Below are positions 24,118 through 32,060 of a DNA stretch of 64,000 nt, in pieces; position 1 is the first letter of the stretch, and each line of letters begins with the position of its first letter. A program made the translations under genes and the position numbers. Source of the stretch: Rufibacter psychrotolerans (GTDB lineage: Bacteria > Bacteroidota > Bacteroidia > Cytophagales > Hymenobacteraceae); the NCBI RefSeq assembly GCF_016924645.1, contig NZ_JAFFJV010000001.1, positions 496,001 through 560,000 of the forward strand, given 5' to 3'. Under the pieces are notes generated by a model. The model was not told where the DNA came from, did no database searches, and worked only from the letters and a program-made list of their open reading frames with translations.

Positions 24118-25836
24118 ATGGAAACCGTTACGATGCCCTTCACCGCTCTGTCTGCCAGTTCTGCCATGTCTGTGGAAGAATTCATCCAAACCTATGCCAA
24201 CCATCCGGTGTACTTTTCGCCCAAGGGGCCCAGGCTGCACGCCAAAAACTGGCCCGCCGAGGCGGCCCTCCGCATGTTCCTGAACAACATCTCGCATGAC
24301 GTGGCCGAAGACCCCGAGCGGCTGGTGGTGTACGGCGGCATTGGGCAGGCGGCCCGCACGCCGCAGGACGCCCGCAAGATTGTGGAGCTGCTGCTCACCC
24401 TGGAGGAAGACGAGAGCCTGCTGATTCAAAGCGGGAAACCGGTGGGCAAGATCAGGAGCCACGCCGAGGCCCCGCGCGTGCTCATCGCCAACAGCAACCT
24501 GGTGCCGCACTGGGCCACCTGGGAGCACTTCAACCAACTGCGTGCGCGCGGCCTCATGATGTACGGCCAGATGACTGCCGGCAGCTGGATCTACATTGGC
24601 ACCCAGGGCATTCTGCAGGGCACCTATGAGACGTTCGCCGCCTGCGGCCGGCGGCACTTTGGCGGTGACCTGCGGCACAAGCTGGTGGTGAGCGGCGGCC
24701 TGGGCGGCATGGGCGGGGCGCAGCCTTTGGCCGCCACCATGGCGGGCGCCACGTTCCTGGGCGTGGACGTAGACCCGGAGCGCATCAAGAAACGCCTGGA
24801 GAGCCGTTACCTGGACACCATGACCTATGATTACCAGCACGCCATGCGCCTGGTGCTGGCCGCCCGTGACAAAGGCGAGGCCGTGTCTATTGGCCTGGTG
24901 GGCAATATTGGCGACGTGCTGGAAAACCTGGTCCGCGACGGCATCACGCCGGATATCCTCACCGACCAGACCTCGGCCCATGACCCGGTAAACGGCTACG
25001 TGCCACACGGCATGTGCCTGCCGCAGGCCCTCACCCTGCGCCAGCAGGACCCCGAGCAATACCGCCAACTTTCCCTCAAAAGCATGGCCCGGCACGTGGG
25101 CTACATGCTGGAGCTGCAACGCCGGGGCAGCTGCACCTTTGACTATGGCAACAACCTGCGCGCATTCGCCCAGCAAGGCGGCGAGGCCAACGCGTTCCAG
25201 ATTCCCGGGTTTGTGCCGGAGTACATCAGGCCGCTTTTCTGCGAAGGCCAGGGTCCGTTCCGGTGGGTGGCGCTTTCCGGCGACCCTGAAGACATCCGGG
25301 TCACCGATGAGGCCCTGAAGGATCTCTTCCCCGAGAACGTGCACATGAAGAACTGGCTGGACCATGCCAGGGTGAAAGTAGCGTTTCAGGGTTTGCCCAG
25401 CCGTATCTGCTGGTTGGGCATGGGCCAGCGCGAACAGGCGGGCTTGCTGTTCAACCAACTGGTGCGCGAGGGCAAGGTGAAAGGCCCACTGGTGATTGGC
25501 CGCGACCACCTGGACTGCGGCTCGGTGGCCTCGCCCTACCGCGAAACCGAGGGCATGAAAGACGGTTCCGATGCCGTGTCTGACTGGCCGCTCCTGAACC
25601 TGATGGCCAACGCCTGCGGCGGGGCCACCTGGGTGTCGTTCCACCACGGGGGCGGCGTGGGCATGGGCTACTCCCAGCACGCCGGCATGGTGATCTTAGC
25701 CGATGGTTCTGAACGGGCAGACCGGTGCCTGCGCCGCGTGCTGCACAATGACCCGGCCCTGGGCATTTACCGGCACGCCGATGCCGGCTATGAAACCGCC
25801 CAGCAGAATGCCCGGGAATTTGGCCTGGATGTATAA
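24118..25836 (+). CDS. hutU: Urocanate hydratase
   Basis: 572 residues, close to the usual length. It converts urocanate to 4-imidazolone-5-propionate with tightly bound NAD, second step of histidine degradation, in the cytoplasm. Seen: '[14 protein letters not shown]' near residue 65, '[20 protein letters not shown]' as the Gly-rich NAD-binding segment, 'DQTSAHDP' and '[20 protein letters not shown]' near residues 463-482, and '[16 protein letters not shown]' near the C-terminus. ATG 24118 gives a short N-terminal extension before '[13 protein letters not shown]'. hutI follows 142 bases later. No hutH is in the window. Confidence 0.96.
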   Translation: METVTMPFTALSASSAMSVEEFIQTYANHPVYFSPKGPRLHAKNWPAEAALRMFLNNISHDVAEDPERLVVYGGIGQAARTPQDARKIVELLLTLEEDESLLIQSGKPVGKIRSHAEAPRVLIANSNLVPHWATWEHFNQLRARGLMMYGQMTAGSWIYIGTQGILQGTYETFAACGRRHFGGDLRHKLVVSGGLGGMGGAQPLAATMAGATFLGVDVDPERIKKRLESRYLDTMTYDYQHAMRLVLAARDKGEAVSIGLVGNIGDVLENLVRDGITPDILTDQTSAHDPVNGYVPHGMCLPQALTLRQQDPEQYRQLSLKSMARHVGYMLELQRRGSCTFDYGNNLRAFAQQGGEANAFQIPGFVPEYIRPLFCEGQGPFRWVALSGDPEDIRVTDEALKDLFPENVHMKNWLDHARVKVAFQGLPSRICWLGMGQREQAGLLFNQLVREGKVKGPLVIGRDHLDCGSVASPYRETEGMKDGSDAVSDWPLLNLMANACGGATWVSFHHGGGVGMGYSQHAGMVILADGSERADRCLRRVLHNDPALGIYRHADAGYETAQQNAREFGLDV

Positions 25837-25876
25837 CTTACCGCCGGAAAGGCCCTGAGACTTACCCACCCTGCGC

Positions 25877-25913
25877 CTTTTTGGCCTGTTTTTCTGAAAC
25901 TCGGCCTAAAACG
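25877..25913. repeat. GTTTT/AAAAC hairpin family, copy
   Basis: CTTTTTGGCCTG pairs with TCGGCCTAAAACG around TTTTTCTGAAAC, in the gap between hutU and hutI. Confidence 0.6.
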
Positions 25914-25978
25914 GCCCTGCTCCCCACAGAGGGGCTTCGTTCTGCATCGGGCGAAGCCGCTTCTTAACTCACACGTGC

Positions 25979-27226
25979 ATGCACCCAGACCCTAAAGCCT
26001 TTACCTTACTAGGACCCTTCACTCAGCTAGTGACCATGGCCGGTTTGCCCTTGGCCGGTCCTCTACCCGATGACCAACTGGAAGTCCTGGAGCAAGCCGG
26101 CCTCCTGCTGCAGGGCGAGAAGATTGCGCAGGTTGGGCCCTATGCTCAACTACGGCAAACCGCTCAAGAGAATGGATACCGGTTGCAGGTCCTGGAGGAG
26201 CCCCTGGTCTTGCTGCCGGGGCTTATTGATGCCCACACCCACCTTTGCTTCGCGGGTTCGCGGGCCCGGGACTATGCCCTACGGGTGGCCGGAAAATCGT
26301 ACCTGGAGATTGCCCGCAGCGGCGGCGGCATTCTGGATACCGTGCGTAAAACCCGGGCTGCCTCTCTCCAGGAGTTGGTGCAAACCTTAACCCAGCGCTG
26401 CAACCGCCACTTGGCTGAAGGGGTGACCACCTGCGAGGTGAAAAGTGGCTATGGCCTCACGGTACCCGATGAACTCAAGATGCTGCAAGCCATCCGGCAG
26501 GTAGACCAAAGCCACCCGTTGGACCTGGTGCCTACCTGCCTGGCCGCCCACATGCGGCCGCCGGAGTTCACGCAGAACAGCGCCTACTTACGGCAGGTGG
26601 TGGAGGAACTCTTGCCAAAAGTCAAAGCGGAAGGGCTGGCCCAACGGGTAGACATTTTCATTGAAGACACCGCCTTTTCTGAGGAAGAAGCCCTTTGGTT
26701 TTTGCAGCTGGCCCGGGAACTGGGCTTTGCCGTTACCGTGCACGCCGACCAGTTCAGCACCGGGGGCAGCAAAGTAGCGGCTGAGGTGCAGGCCCTCAGC
26801 GCAGACCATCTGGAAGCCAGCGGAATGGCAGAAATCCAGCGCTTGAAAGCGGCGGGCGTGGTGGTCGTGGTGCTGCCCGGGGCGTCCCTGGGTCTGGGCA
26901 TGCCGTTCGCGCCGGCCCGGCAACTGCTGGACCAGGGCCTTTGCGTGGCCCTTGCCACCGACTGGAACCCGGGCTCAGCGCCCATGGGCGACTTGCTGCT
27001 GCAGGCGGCGCTCTTGGGCGCCGCCCAGAAACTCACCCAGGCCGAAACCTGGGCCGGCCTCACGGTACGGGCGGCGCACGCCCTCCGGCTACCGGACCGC
27101 GGCAGCCTGGAAGCCGGCAAGCTGGCCGACCTGATAGCCTTCCCCACGGACCAATACCAGGAGATCCTCTACCTCCAGGGCAAACTCAAACCCACCCAGG
27201 TCTGGAAAAGAGGAAAACGGGTGTAA
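25979..27226 (+). CDS. hutI: Imidazolonepropionase
   Basis: 415 residues. It hydrolyses imidazolone propionate to N-formimino-glutamate, third step of histidine degradation. As an amidohydrolase-superfamily TIM-barrel it shows 'LIDAHTHLCFAGSR' (metal-binding H-x-H near residue 84), 'TTCEVKSGYGL', 'VHADQFS' (metal His) and 'LATDWNPGSAP' (catalytic Asp). The start ATG at 25979 is preceded by a weak ribosome site only. It is on the same strand as hutU and hutG, but hutG is separated by a gene on the opposite strand. Confidence 0.95.
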   Translation: MHPDPKAFTLLGPFTQLVTMAGLPLAGPLPDDQLEVLEQAGLLLQGEKIAQVGPYAQLRQTAQENGYRLQVLEEPLVLLPGLIDAHTHLCFAGSRARDYALRVAGKSYLEIARSGGGILDTVRKTRAASLQELVQTLTQRCNRHLAEGVTTCEVKSGYGLTVPDELKMLQAIRQVDQSHPLDLVPTCLAAHMRPPEFTQNSAYLRQVVEELLPKVKAEGLAQRVDIFIEDTAFSEEEALWFLQLARELGFAVTVHADQFSTGGSKVAAEVQALSADHLEASGMAEIQRLKAAGVVVVVLPGASLGLGMPFAPARQLLDQGLCVALATDWNPGSAPMGDLLLQAALLGAAQKLTQAETWAGLTVRAAHALRLPDRGSLEAGKLADLIAFPTDQYQEILYLQGKLKPTQVWKRGKRV

Positions 27227-27242
27227 AGCTTTCTGCGCTAGT

Positions 27243-27280
27243 TGTTTTGGGCCTATTTTTGGCAAAACCAGGCAAAATCA
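27243..27280. repeat. GTTTT/AAAAC hairpin family, copy between convergent genes
   Basis: TGTTTTGGGCCT faces AGGCAAAATCA around ATTTTTGGCAAAACC. It reaches into the stop codon of the minus-strand hypothetical gene and follows hutI, so it could stop both transcripts. Confidence 0.6.
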
Positions 27281-27841
27281 ATTCACTGATTTCTGGGCGT
27301 CCAGCAGAATCCGGACAATGCGGGTGTCTTCGTCTTCCCAGTTGATGTTCTTCACGTTCTCAATCTGGTGCACCGACAGGCCATCGTATTGGCCATAGCT
27401 GCTGTAGACTTCCATCAGGAACTCAGACTCGGTGACTTCCTTGATAAAGCCGTACAGGCCCAGGTCCTGGTAGAGGTACAGGTAAATGAGCTGCTGTTCT
27501 TTCTGGGCTTGCACCAGAATCTCGACCATGCTGCAGTTGCCAATGTGGAACAGGGCCGGCACGGCGGTGTCTGCGTAGATCTTCCGGAGGTTGTTTCCCT
27601 TGGTCTCCAGCCGGCGCAGGAAAATATCGTCAAAGTCTACCCCAAACAAATCAGAGGTTTTGAGAATCAGGATGCCGTTGGGCAAGCCCTGCTGGGTGAG
27701 CGAGCGCAGGCTAATGGTTTCTTCGTTGTAGTCCAGCAGGTAGCCCAGGTACAGTTTGGGACCTTCGGGCGCGTGGAGGCGGAGGGCTACGGGTTTGTCT
27801 TCTTCCTTGGCTTGTTGTAGAATAGTATAGAATAAATTCAT
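27278..27841 (-). CDS. Hypothetical protein with two similar beta-rich halves
   Basis: 187 residues, no signal peptide, cytoplasmic. I do not recognise a named family. Two stretches look alike: residues ~17-75 ('VALRLHAPEGPKLYLGYLLDYNEETISLRSL' onward) and ~117-180 ('QLIYLYLYQDLGLYGFIKEVTESEFLMEVYSSYG' onward). Both read as Sm/SH3-like small barrels with the pattern strand, 'G-x-L/I-x-D/E', strand, then 'I-x-V/I'. This suggests an internal duplication. The gene runs against the hut genes and shares a divergent promoter gap of 94 bases with hutG. Acidic overall. Confidence 0.78.
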   Translation of the reverse strand: MNLFYTILQQAKEEDKPVALRLHAPEGPKLYLGYLLDYNEETISLRSLTQQGLPNGILILKTSDLFGVDFDDIFLRRLETKGNNLRKIYADTAVPALFHIGNCSMVEILVQAQKEQQLIYLYLYQDLGLYGFIKEVTESEFLMEVYSSYGQYDGLSVHQIENVKNINWEDEDTRIVRILLDAQKSVN

Positions 27842-27935
27842 ATAATGCCGGTGTAATTTTCTGGTCGGGTGAACGGGAGGAGCGAAGTTAAGATAGAAAA
27901 TTATTGGCTCTCTTTAGCACCTAAGGCAGACGATT

Positions 27936-28898
27936 ATGTACAAACCATCAGACAAAACCACCTGGAAGGGAAGAACAGACACGCAGGATGGGGTGCTGGG
28001 CCTGCGGTGGCACCAGGTGGTGCAACTCCTGGACCTTTCCAGGGATGTGGCCGACGGGAATGGAGATTTTGCGTTTGTGGGTTTCAGCTGTGACGAGGGC
28101 GTACGGCGAAACCAGGGCCGGGTAGGCGCAGCGGGTGGCCCCAACGCGCTGCGGCTGGCCATGTCGGCCCTGGCCGATCACTTGCCCGAGGGGGTGCAGC
28201 TGTTTGGGGGCGGCGACATCCTCTGCGCCAACCAGCGGCTGGAGGAAGCGCAGGGCCAACTGGGCCGAAAAGTGGAACTCTTGCTGAGAAAGGGATATAA
28301 GACCCTTGTTCTGGGCGGGGGCCATGAAACCGCCTATGGCCATTTCCTTGGAATCCAGAAGCAGCTGAAGGACGGGGAACAGCTGGGCATCATTAACCTG
28401 GATGCCCACTTTGATGTGCGAAGCTACGCCCCGCAGCCCAGCTCGGGCAGCCCGTTCCTGCAGATAGCCCATGACCTGGCGGCCGCCGGAAAGGAGTTCC
28501 ATTACCTCTGCCTGGGCATTCAGGAGTCTGGCAACACCCGCAAACAATTTGAGACCGCCGCCGCCCTGGGTGCCCAGTACGTAGAGGCGCAGGACCTGCA
28601 CTTCGGCTTAACCGAGGCCGTCCGGCAGAAAATCAAAGCCTTTACAGACAAAGTAGACAAGCTGTACCTTAGCATTGACTTAGACGTGTTTGCTGCCGCG
28701 TATGCGCCGGGAGTAAGCGCGCCCAACGCCCTGGGCCTGGCCCCGCAGGCGGTGCTCCCTATCCTGCAGGAGATCATGGCCAGCGGCAAGGTGATCACGG
28801 TAGATGTGGTAGAGCTGAACCCCGCGTTTGACGTAGATGGCCAAACGGCCCGGCTGGCCGCCGCGCTTATTTTCCAAATTGTGAAATTCTGGAGCTAA
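27936..28898 (+). CDS. hutG: Formimidoylglutamase
   Basis: 320 residues of the arginase/agmatinase (ureohydrolase) fold. It should cleave N-formimino-glutamate to glutamate and formamide, last step of the hut pathway. Manganese-binding motifs are intact: 'GGGHETAYGH', 'NLDAHFDVR' and 'SIDLDVFAAAYAPGVSAP'. Gly-rich 'GRVGAAGGPNALR' precedes them as in HutG. Its place near hutU and hutI supports HutG over agmatinase. The ATG at 27936 (MYKPSDKTTWKGR) fits; about 95 bases of promoter region separate it from the divergent hypothetical gene. Confidence 0.92.
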   Translation: MYKPSDKTTWKGRTDTQDGVLGLRWHQVVQLLDLSRDVADGNGDFAFVGFSCDEGVRRNQGRVGAAGGPNALRLAMSALADHLPEGVQLFGGGDILCANQRLEEAQGQLGRKVELLLRKGYKTLVLGGGHETAYGHFLGIQKQLKDGEQLGIINLDAHFDVRSYAPQPSSGSPFLQIAHDLAAAGKEFHYLCLGIQESGNTRKQFETAAALGAQYVEAQDLHFGLTEAVRQKIKAFTDKVDKLYLSIDLDVFAAAYAPGVSAPNALGLAPQAVLPILQEIMASGKVITVDVVELNPAFDVDGQTARLAAALIFQIVKFWS

Positions 28899-28910
28899 AT
28901 CCTTCACACC

Positions 28911-28957
28911 CGTTTGTTTTTAGGCCGATTTCGGGAAAATGCACGGAAAACGAAAGG
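28911..28957. repeat. GTTTT/AAAAC hairpin family, weak copy
   Basis: TTTGTTTTTAGGCCG faces CACGGAAAACGAAA just past hutG; pairing is interrupted. Confidence 0.45.
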
Positions 28958-29006
28958 GGAAGGTTCTGCGTCTTACTGCTGGTCTTTTTTTAACCAATCA
29001 ACCAGG

Positions 29007-29029
29007 CACGGAATAACTTTCGCGCCATG
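29007..29029. repeat. TGGCGCGGAAGT repeat, decayed half copy
   Basis: CACGGAATAACTTTCGCG and following bases match the right arm of the intact copies with one deletion and one C-to-T change; no left arm is present. Confidence 0.7.
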
Positions 29030-29070
29030 TAGGGTTAACATTGGAAAGAAGCCGGTTCACTGATCACGTT

Positions 29071-29106
29071 GTTTAGGGCACCTTTTGGCCAAAACAGCCC
29101 AAAAAC
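29071..29106. repeat. GTTTT/AAAAC hairpin family, copy
   Basis: GTTTAGGGC pairs with GCCCAAAAAC around ACCTTTTGGCCAAAACA; its right arm overlaps the left arm of the terminator that follows. Confidence 0.75.
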
Positions 29107-29149
29107 AGAAAGGAGCAGCTTTATGCCAAAGCTGCTCCTTTCTGTTTTT
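29101..29149. terminator. Strong bidirectional terminator
   Basis: Perfect 22-bp arms (29101-29122, 29128-29149; core CAGAAAGGAGCAGC) with loop ATGCC, A-run and T-run at opposite ends. It lies 14 bases beyond the ppc stop codon. Confidence 0.93.
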
Positions 29150-29162
29150 GGGCGTTGAAAAC

Positions 29163-31739
29163 CTACGCAGAATTCCGCTCAGCGTTGATAATCCCGAAGG
29201 AGCAGCGCATGACCAGCTTTTCAAACTTGCCCTTGTCGGCGGTGGAGGTTTCCTGCTCTTCCATTTCCCTGATCTGGGTAAGGGCGTACTGCTGGATGGT
29301 GAGCAGCGGCAACTCAATGCGCTGGCGCATCTGGATGGAAAGGCGGTTCACCGGTTTGTCTTCCATGAGGTGCGTGTTGCCCGTGAGGCGCAGCACGTAC
29401 TGCTTGGTGCGCTCAAACTCCTGGTGAATCATCTTCCAGAGCTCGCCGTACTGCGGGTGCCTGGCCAGGAAAGCGGTGAGCGGGAAAAAGCACTTGGTCA
29501 TGGCCATCTCGCAGTTGCCGATCAGGGTACGGAAGAACAAGGAGCGTTGGTACAGCTGCTCCACGGCGCTCCACTGGCCTGCGTCTTCCAGTTTCTGCAT
29601 GGCGGCGCCCACCCCGTAGTACCCGGGCAGGTTCTGCTTCAGCTGGCTCCAGGAACCCACGTAGGGCACGGCCCTGAGGTCGTTCAGGTTGAGTTTGCCG
29701 GGCTTGCGCTTGGCCGGACGGCTGCCGATGTTGGCCTCGGCGTAGTACCGGAGCGGACTGGCGTAGTTGAGGTACTCCAGAAAGTTGGGCAGGTTCTTGA
29801 GCGTGTTGTAGGCCTGGTAACTCTCGTCGGCCAGCTGCTGCATGAGCTGCTCTTCCTGCCGGGTAAGGGTAGTCTCGCGGGCCGTGAACAGCGCGTTCCT
29901 AATGCCGGCGTGCATGAGCTGCTCCATGTTGTACTGCGCCGCATCAATGGTCCCGAAGTTAGAGCTGATGGTCTGCCCCTGAATGGTGAGCTGAATCTCC
30001 TTGCTGGCGATGTTAGAGCCCATAGACGCGTAAAACTGGTGCGTACGGCCACCCCCGCGGGCGGGCGGACCACCGCGCCCGTCAAAGAACACCACCTGCA
30101 GATCGTGCTGCTGGGCCAGCAAACTCAGCTCTTCCTTGGCTTTGTAAATGCTCCAGTTTGCCATGAGGTACCCGCCGTCTTTGGTGCCGTCTGAGAAGCC
30201 CAGCATAATGGTCTGGATGTTGCCGCGCCGCTCAAGGTGCTGCCGGTACACGGCAGAGGTGTAGAGCGCCTGCATCACGGCACGGGCATTCCTGAGATCG
30301 TCAATGGTCTCAAACAAAGGCACAATGTCCACGGTGAGTTCCTGGGGCTGCCAGCCGCTGAGCAGGAACAGGCCGTACACCTCCATCACGTCCAAAACGC
30401 TGGTGCTGTGGCTGATGATGTAGCGGTGGCTGCCTTCCTGGCCGTTGATGGCCTGAATGGTTTTCATGGCCTGCATGGATTCCAGCGTGTCGCGGTGCAG
30501 TTCGTTCTCCAGCCGGGCGGGGTCTACGGTGGTGTTGGCGTTCAGCAGGGCCGCTATCTTTTCCTCGGCAGACAACTGCGGGTAGTCTTTCGGCAGCGCC
30601 TCCGTTTGCGAGGCGATGGCTTCCAGGGCCTCCGTATGGGCCGAACTGTCTTGCCGCACATCCAGCGAAGCGAAGTACAAGCCAAACACCTCCACTTTGC
30701 GCACCAGGTTTTCGGCCAGGTTCAGGAACAAGCCGTTGTGGTCCCTGATCAGAATGTCGGTGATGCGCTGGAGCGGCGCCAGGATGTCTTCCCGGGTAAT
30801 ATCGGCTTTGTAGCCGGGCAGGAACAAGTTGTTGTACAGCTTTTCTTCCAGCGAGACCAGCTCGTTTAAAACGCCTTTGAACGTAAGGCGGCGCTTGAGC
30901 CGGCGCACATCCTGGTAGTACGACTTGATAATGGCGCCGCGCAGGGCCTCGGCCACTTTCAGGGTAATCTGAGCCGATACGAACGGGTTGCCGTCCCGGT
31001 CGCCGCCGGGCCAGAAACCCAGGCGGATCAGCGGGTTCTGCCCCGAGACCGCCTCGGGAAACTGGCTTTTCAGGAAGGACATGATCTGCCCTGCCGACTG
31101 GTAAAAGACGTTCTCCAGGTACCAGATCAGGCTCACTGCCTCATCATACGGCGACGGCTTTTCATTTTTAAAGAACGGGGTCTTGCCCAACTGCCGCAGG
31201 TAGCTGTTCACCTGCGAGGTGTTGTCGCTCACCAGCGCCTTAGACAAGTCATTGATAATGCCCAGCACTTCGCTGGGGTAAAATTGAGTGGGATGGGCCG
31301 TGAGCACCAGCCGCACTGAGAAGTCCTTCAGCTTTTCTTTCAGTTGCGGATGGGTCTGGGTTTGCTCCACTTCGGCCTGCAGGTGCTTGAGGGTACCCGC
31401 CCCGCTCATGTCATGGATCTCTTTGAAGGAGGCGTCTTCCAGGGCGTCAAACAGCACCACCTGCCGCTCTGCGTACTGCACAAACCTGAACAGCAAATCC
31501 ATCTGCTCCTGCTGGGTGCGGTAGGGCGTGTACTGGCTGAAGAACGTGCCGATGATGTCGGCCGGGCTGGCCTCCTTGGCAAATCCTTCTTCACAGTGCA
31601 GCAGGAAAATGGAAAGCAACACGCCTGTTTTCTCTACCCGGTGAAACGGCAGCGACGTGAACAAGCTGTTGTACAACTGAAATTTGAGCCCTACGTGTTT
31701 GTCATAGGTTTGCAGGGCGCTGTTGGAAGAACCATCCAT
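29163..31739 (-). CDS. ppc: Phosphoenolpyruvate carboxylase
   Basis: 858 residues, near the usual bacterial length. It carboxylates phosphoenolpyruvate with bicarbonate to oxaloacetate, refilling the TCA cycle. Motifs: 'RLVLTAHPTQ' with the catalytic His near residue 148, 'WPGGDRDGNPFV', 'LGFSDGTKDGGYLMANW' with the active-site Lys, and 'FDGRGGPPARGGGRTHQ', the Gly-rich loop that closes over the substrate. The C-terminal end 'MRCSFGIINAERNSA' is slightly different from the canonical Asn-Thr-Gly end of E. coli but in keeping with Bacteroidota. Monocistronic, with an AT-rich upstream region (31740-31930). Confidence 0.96.
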   Translation of the reverse strand: MDGSSNSALQTYDKHVGLKFQLYNSLFTSLPFHRVEKTGVLLSIFLLHCEEGFAKEASPADIIGTFFSQYTPYRTQQEQMDLLFRFVQYAERQVVLFDALEDASFKEIHDMSGAGTLKHLQAEVEQTQTHPQLKEKLKDFSVRLVLTAHPTQFYPSEVLGIINDLSKALVSDNTSQVNSYLRQLGKTPFFKNEKPSPYDEAVSLIWYLENVFYQSAGQIMSFLKSQFPEAVSGQNPLIRLGFWPGGDRDGNPFVSAQITLKVAEALRGAIIKSYYQDVRRLKRRLTFKGVLNELVSLEEKLYNNLFLPGYKADITREDILAPLQRITDILIRDHNGLFLNLAENLVRKVEVFGLYFASLDVRQDSSAHTEALEAIASQTEALPKDYPQLSAEEKIAALLNANTTVDPARLENELHRDTLESMQAMKTIQAINGQEGSHRYIISHSTSVLDVMEVYGLFLLSGWQPQELTVDIVPLFETIDDLRNARAVMQALYTSAVYRQHLERRGNIQTIMLGFSDGTKDGGYLMANWSIYKAKEELSLLAQQHDLQVVFFDGRGGPPARGGGRTHQFYASMGSNIASKEIQLTIQGQTISSNFGTIDAAQYNMEQLMHAGIRNALFTARETTLTRQEEQLMQQLADESYQAYNTLKNLPNFLEYLNYASPLRYYAEANIGSRPAKRKPGKLNLNDLRAVPYVGSWSQLKQNLPGYYGVGAAMQKLEDAGQWSAVEQLYQRSLFFRTLIGNCEMAMTKCFFPLTAFLARHPQYGELWKMIHQEFERTKQYVLRLTGNTHLMEDKPVNRLSIQMRQRIELPLLTIQQYALTQIREMEEQETSTADKGKFEKLVMRCSFGIINAERNSA

Positions 31740-31939
31740 AGTTTGCTAGTAGTAGTGGTGTGGTAAACTGTCCTCAAAGTAAGGCGCCTTTTCGGGGCAG
31801 GCACAGTTTTAGGTGATTAACAAATATAAAAGGTAATGTGAAAACTGATATGGTTTTTGGTAATAAATGCGATAAATGTTTGTGGAAATGTCTGGTGAAT
31901 TGCCTGTTTTGCTTCTAATCTGTTCTGGATTGACCAATC

Positions 31940-31979
31940 CTGTTTTCAGGGCCTTTTTCTAAAATACGCCCCAAAACAG
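31940..31979. repeat. GTTTT/AAAAC hairpin family, copy
   Basis: CTGTTTTCAGGGC pairs with GCCCCAAAACAG (one mismatch region) around CTTTTTCTAAAATAC. Confidence 0.75.
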
Positions 31980-31995
31980 AAACCTACCCAAAGCA

Positions 31996-32032
31996 GTACG
32001 CCTGGCCTGGCTGTTGACCGGACCAGGCGTAC
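31996..32032 (-). terminator. Hairpin terminator after GH95 gene
   Basis: GTACGCCTGG (31996-32005) and CCAGGCGTAC (32023-32032) are perfect complements, 28 bases past the minus-strand stop codon. Confidence 0.65.
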
Positions 32033-32060
32033 CCTTTCAGAAGCTATCCATGCAGTTTAC

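Larger units (their letters stand above)
31740..32060. other. 321-bp region: ppc promoter side, hairpin and terminator
   Basis: Holds the AT-rich region expected to drive ppc (about 31800-31900), then a GTTTT/AAAAC hairpin (31940-31979) and the terminator of the GH95 gene (31996-32032). No coding sequence is supported. Confidence 0.7.

Noticed and set aside
24094..25680. 528-residue open frame antisense to hutU
   Set aside because: Shadow of the hutU codon pattern; the sense frame is a full urocanate hydratase.
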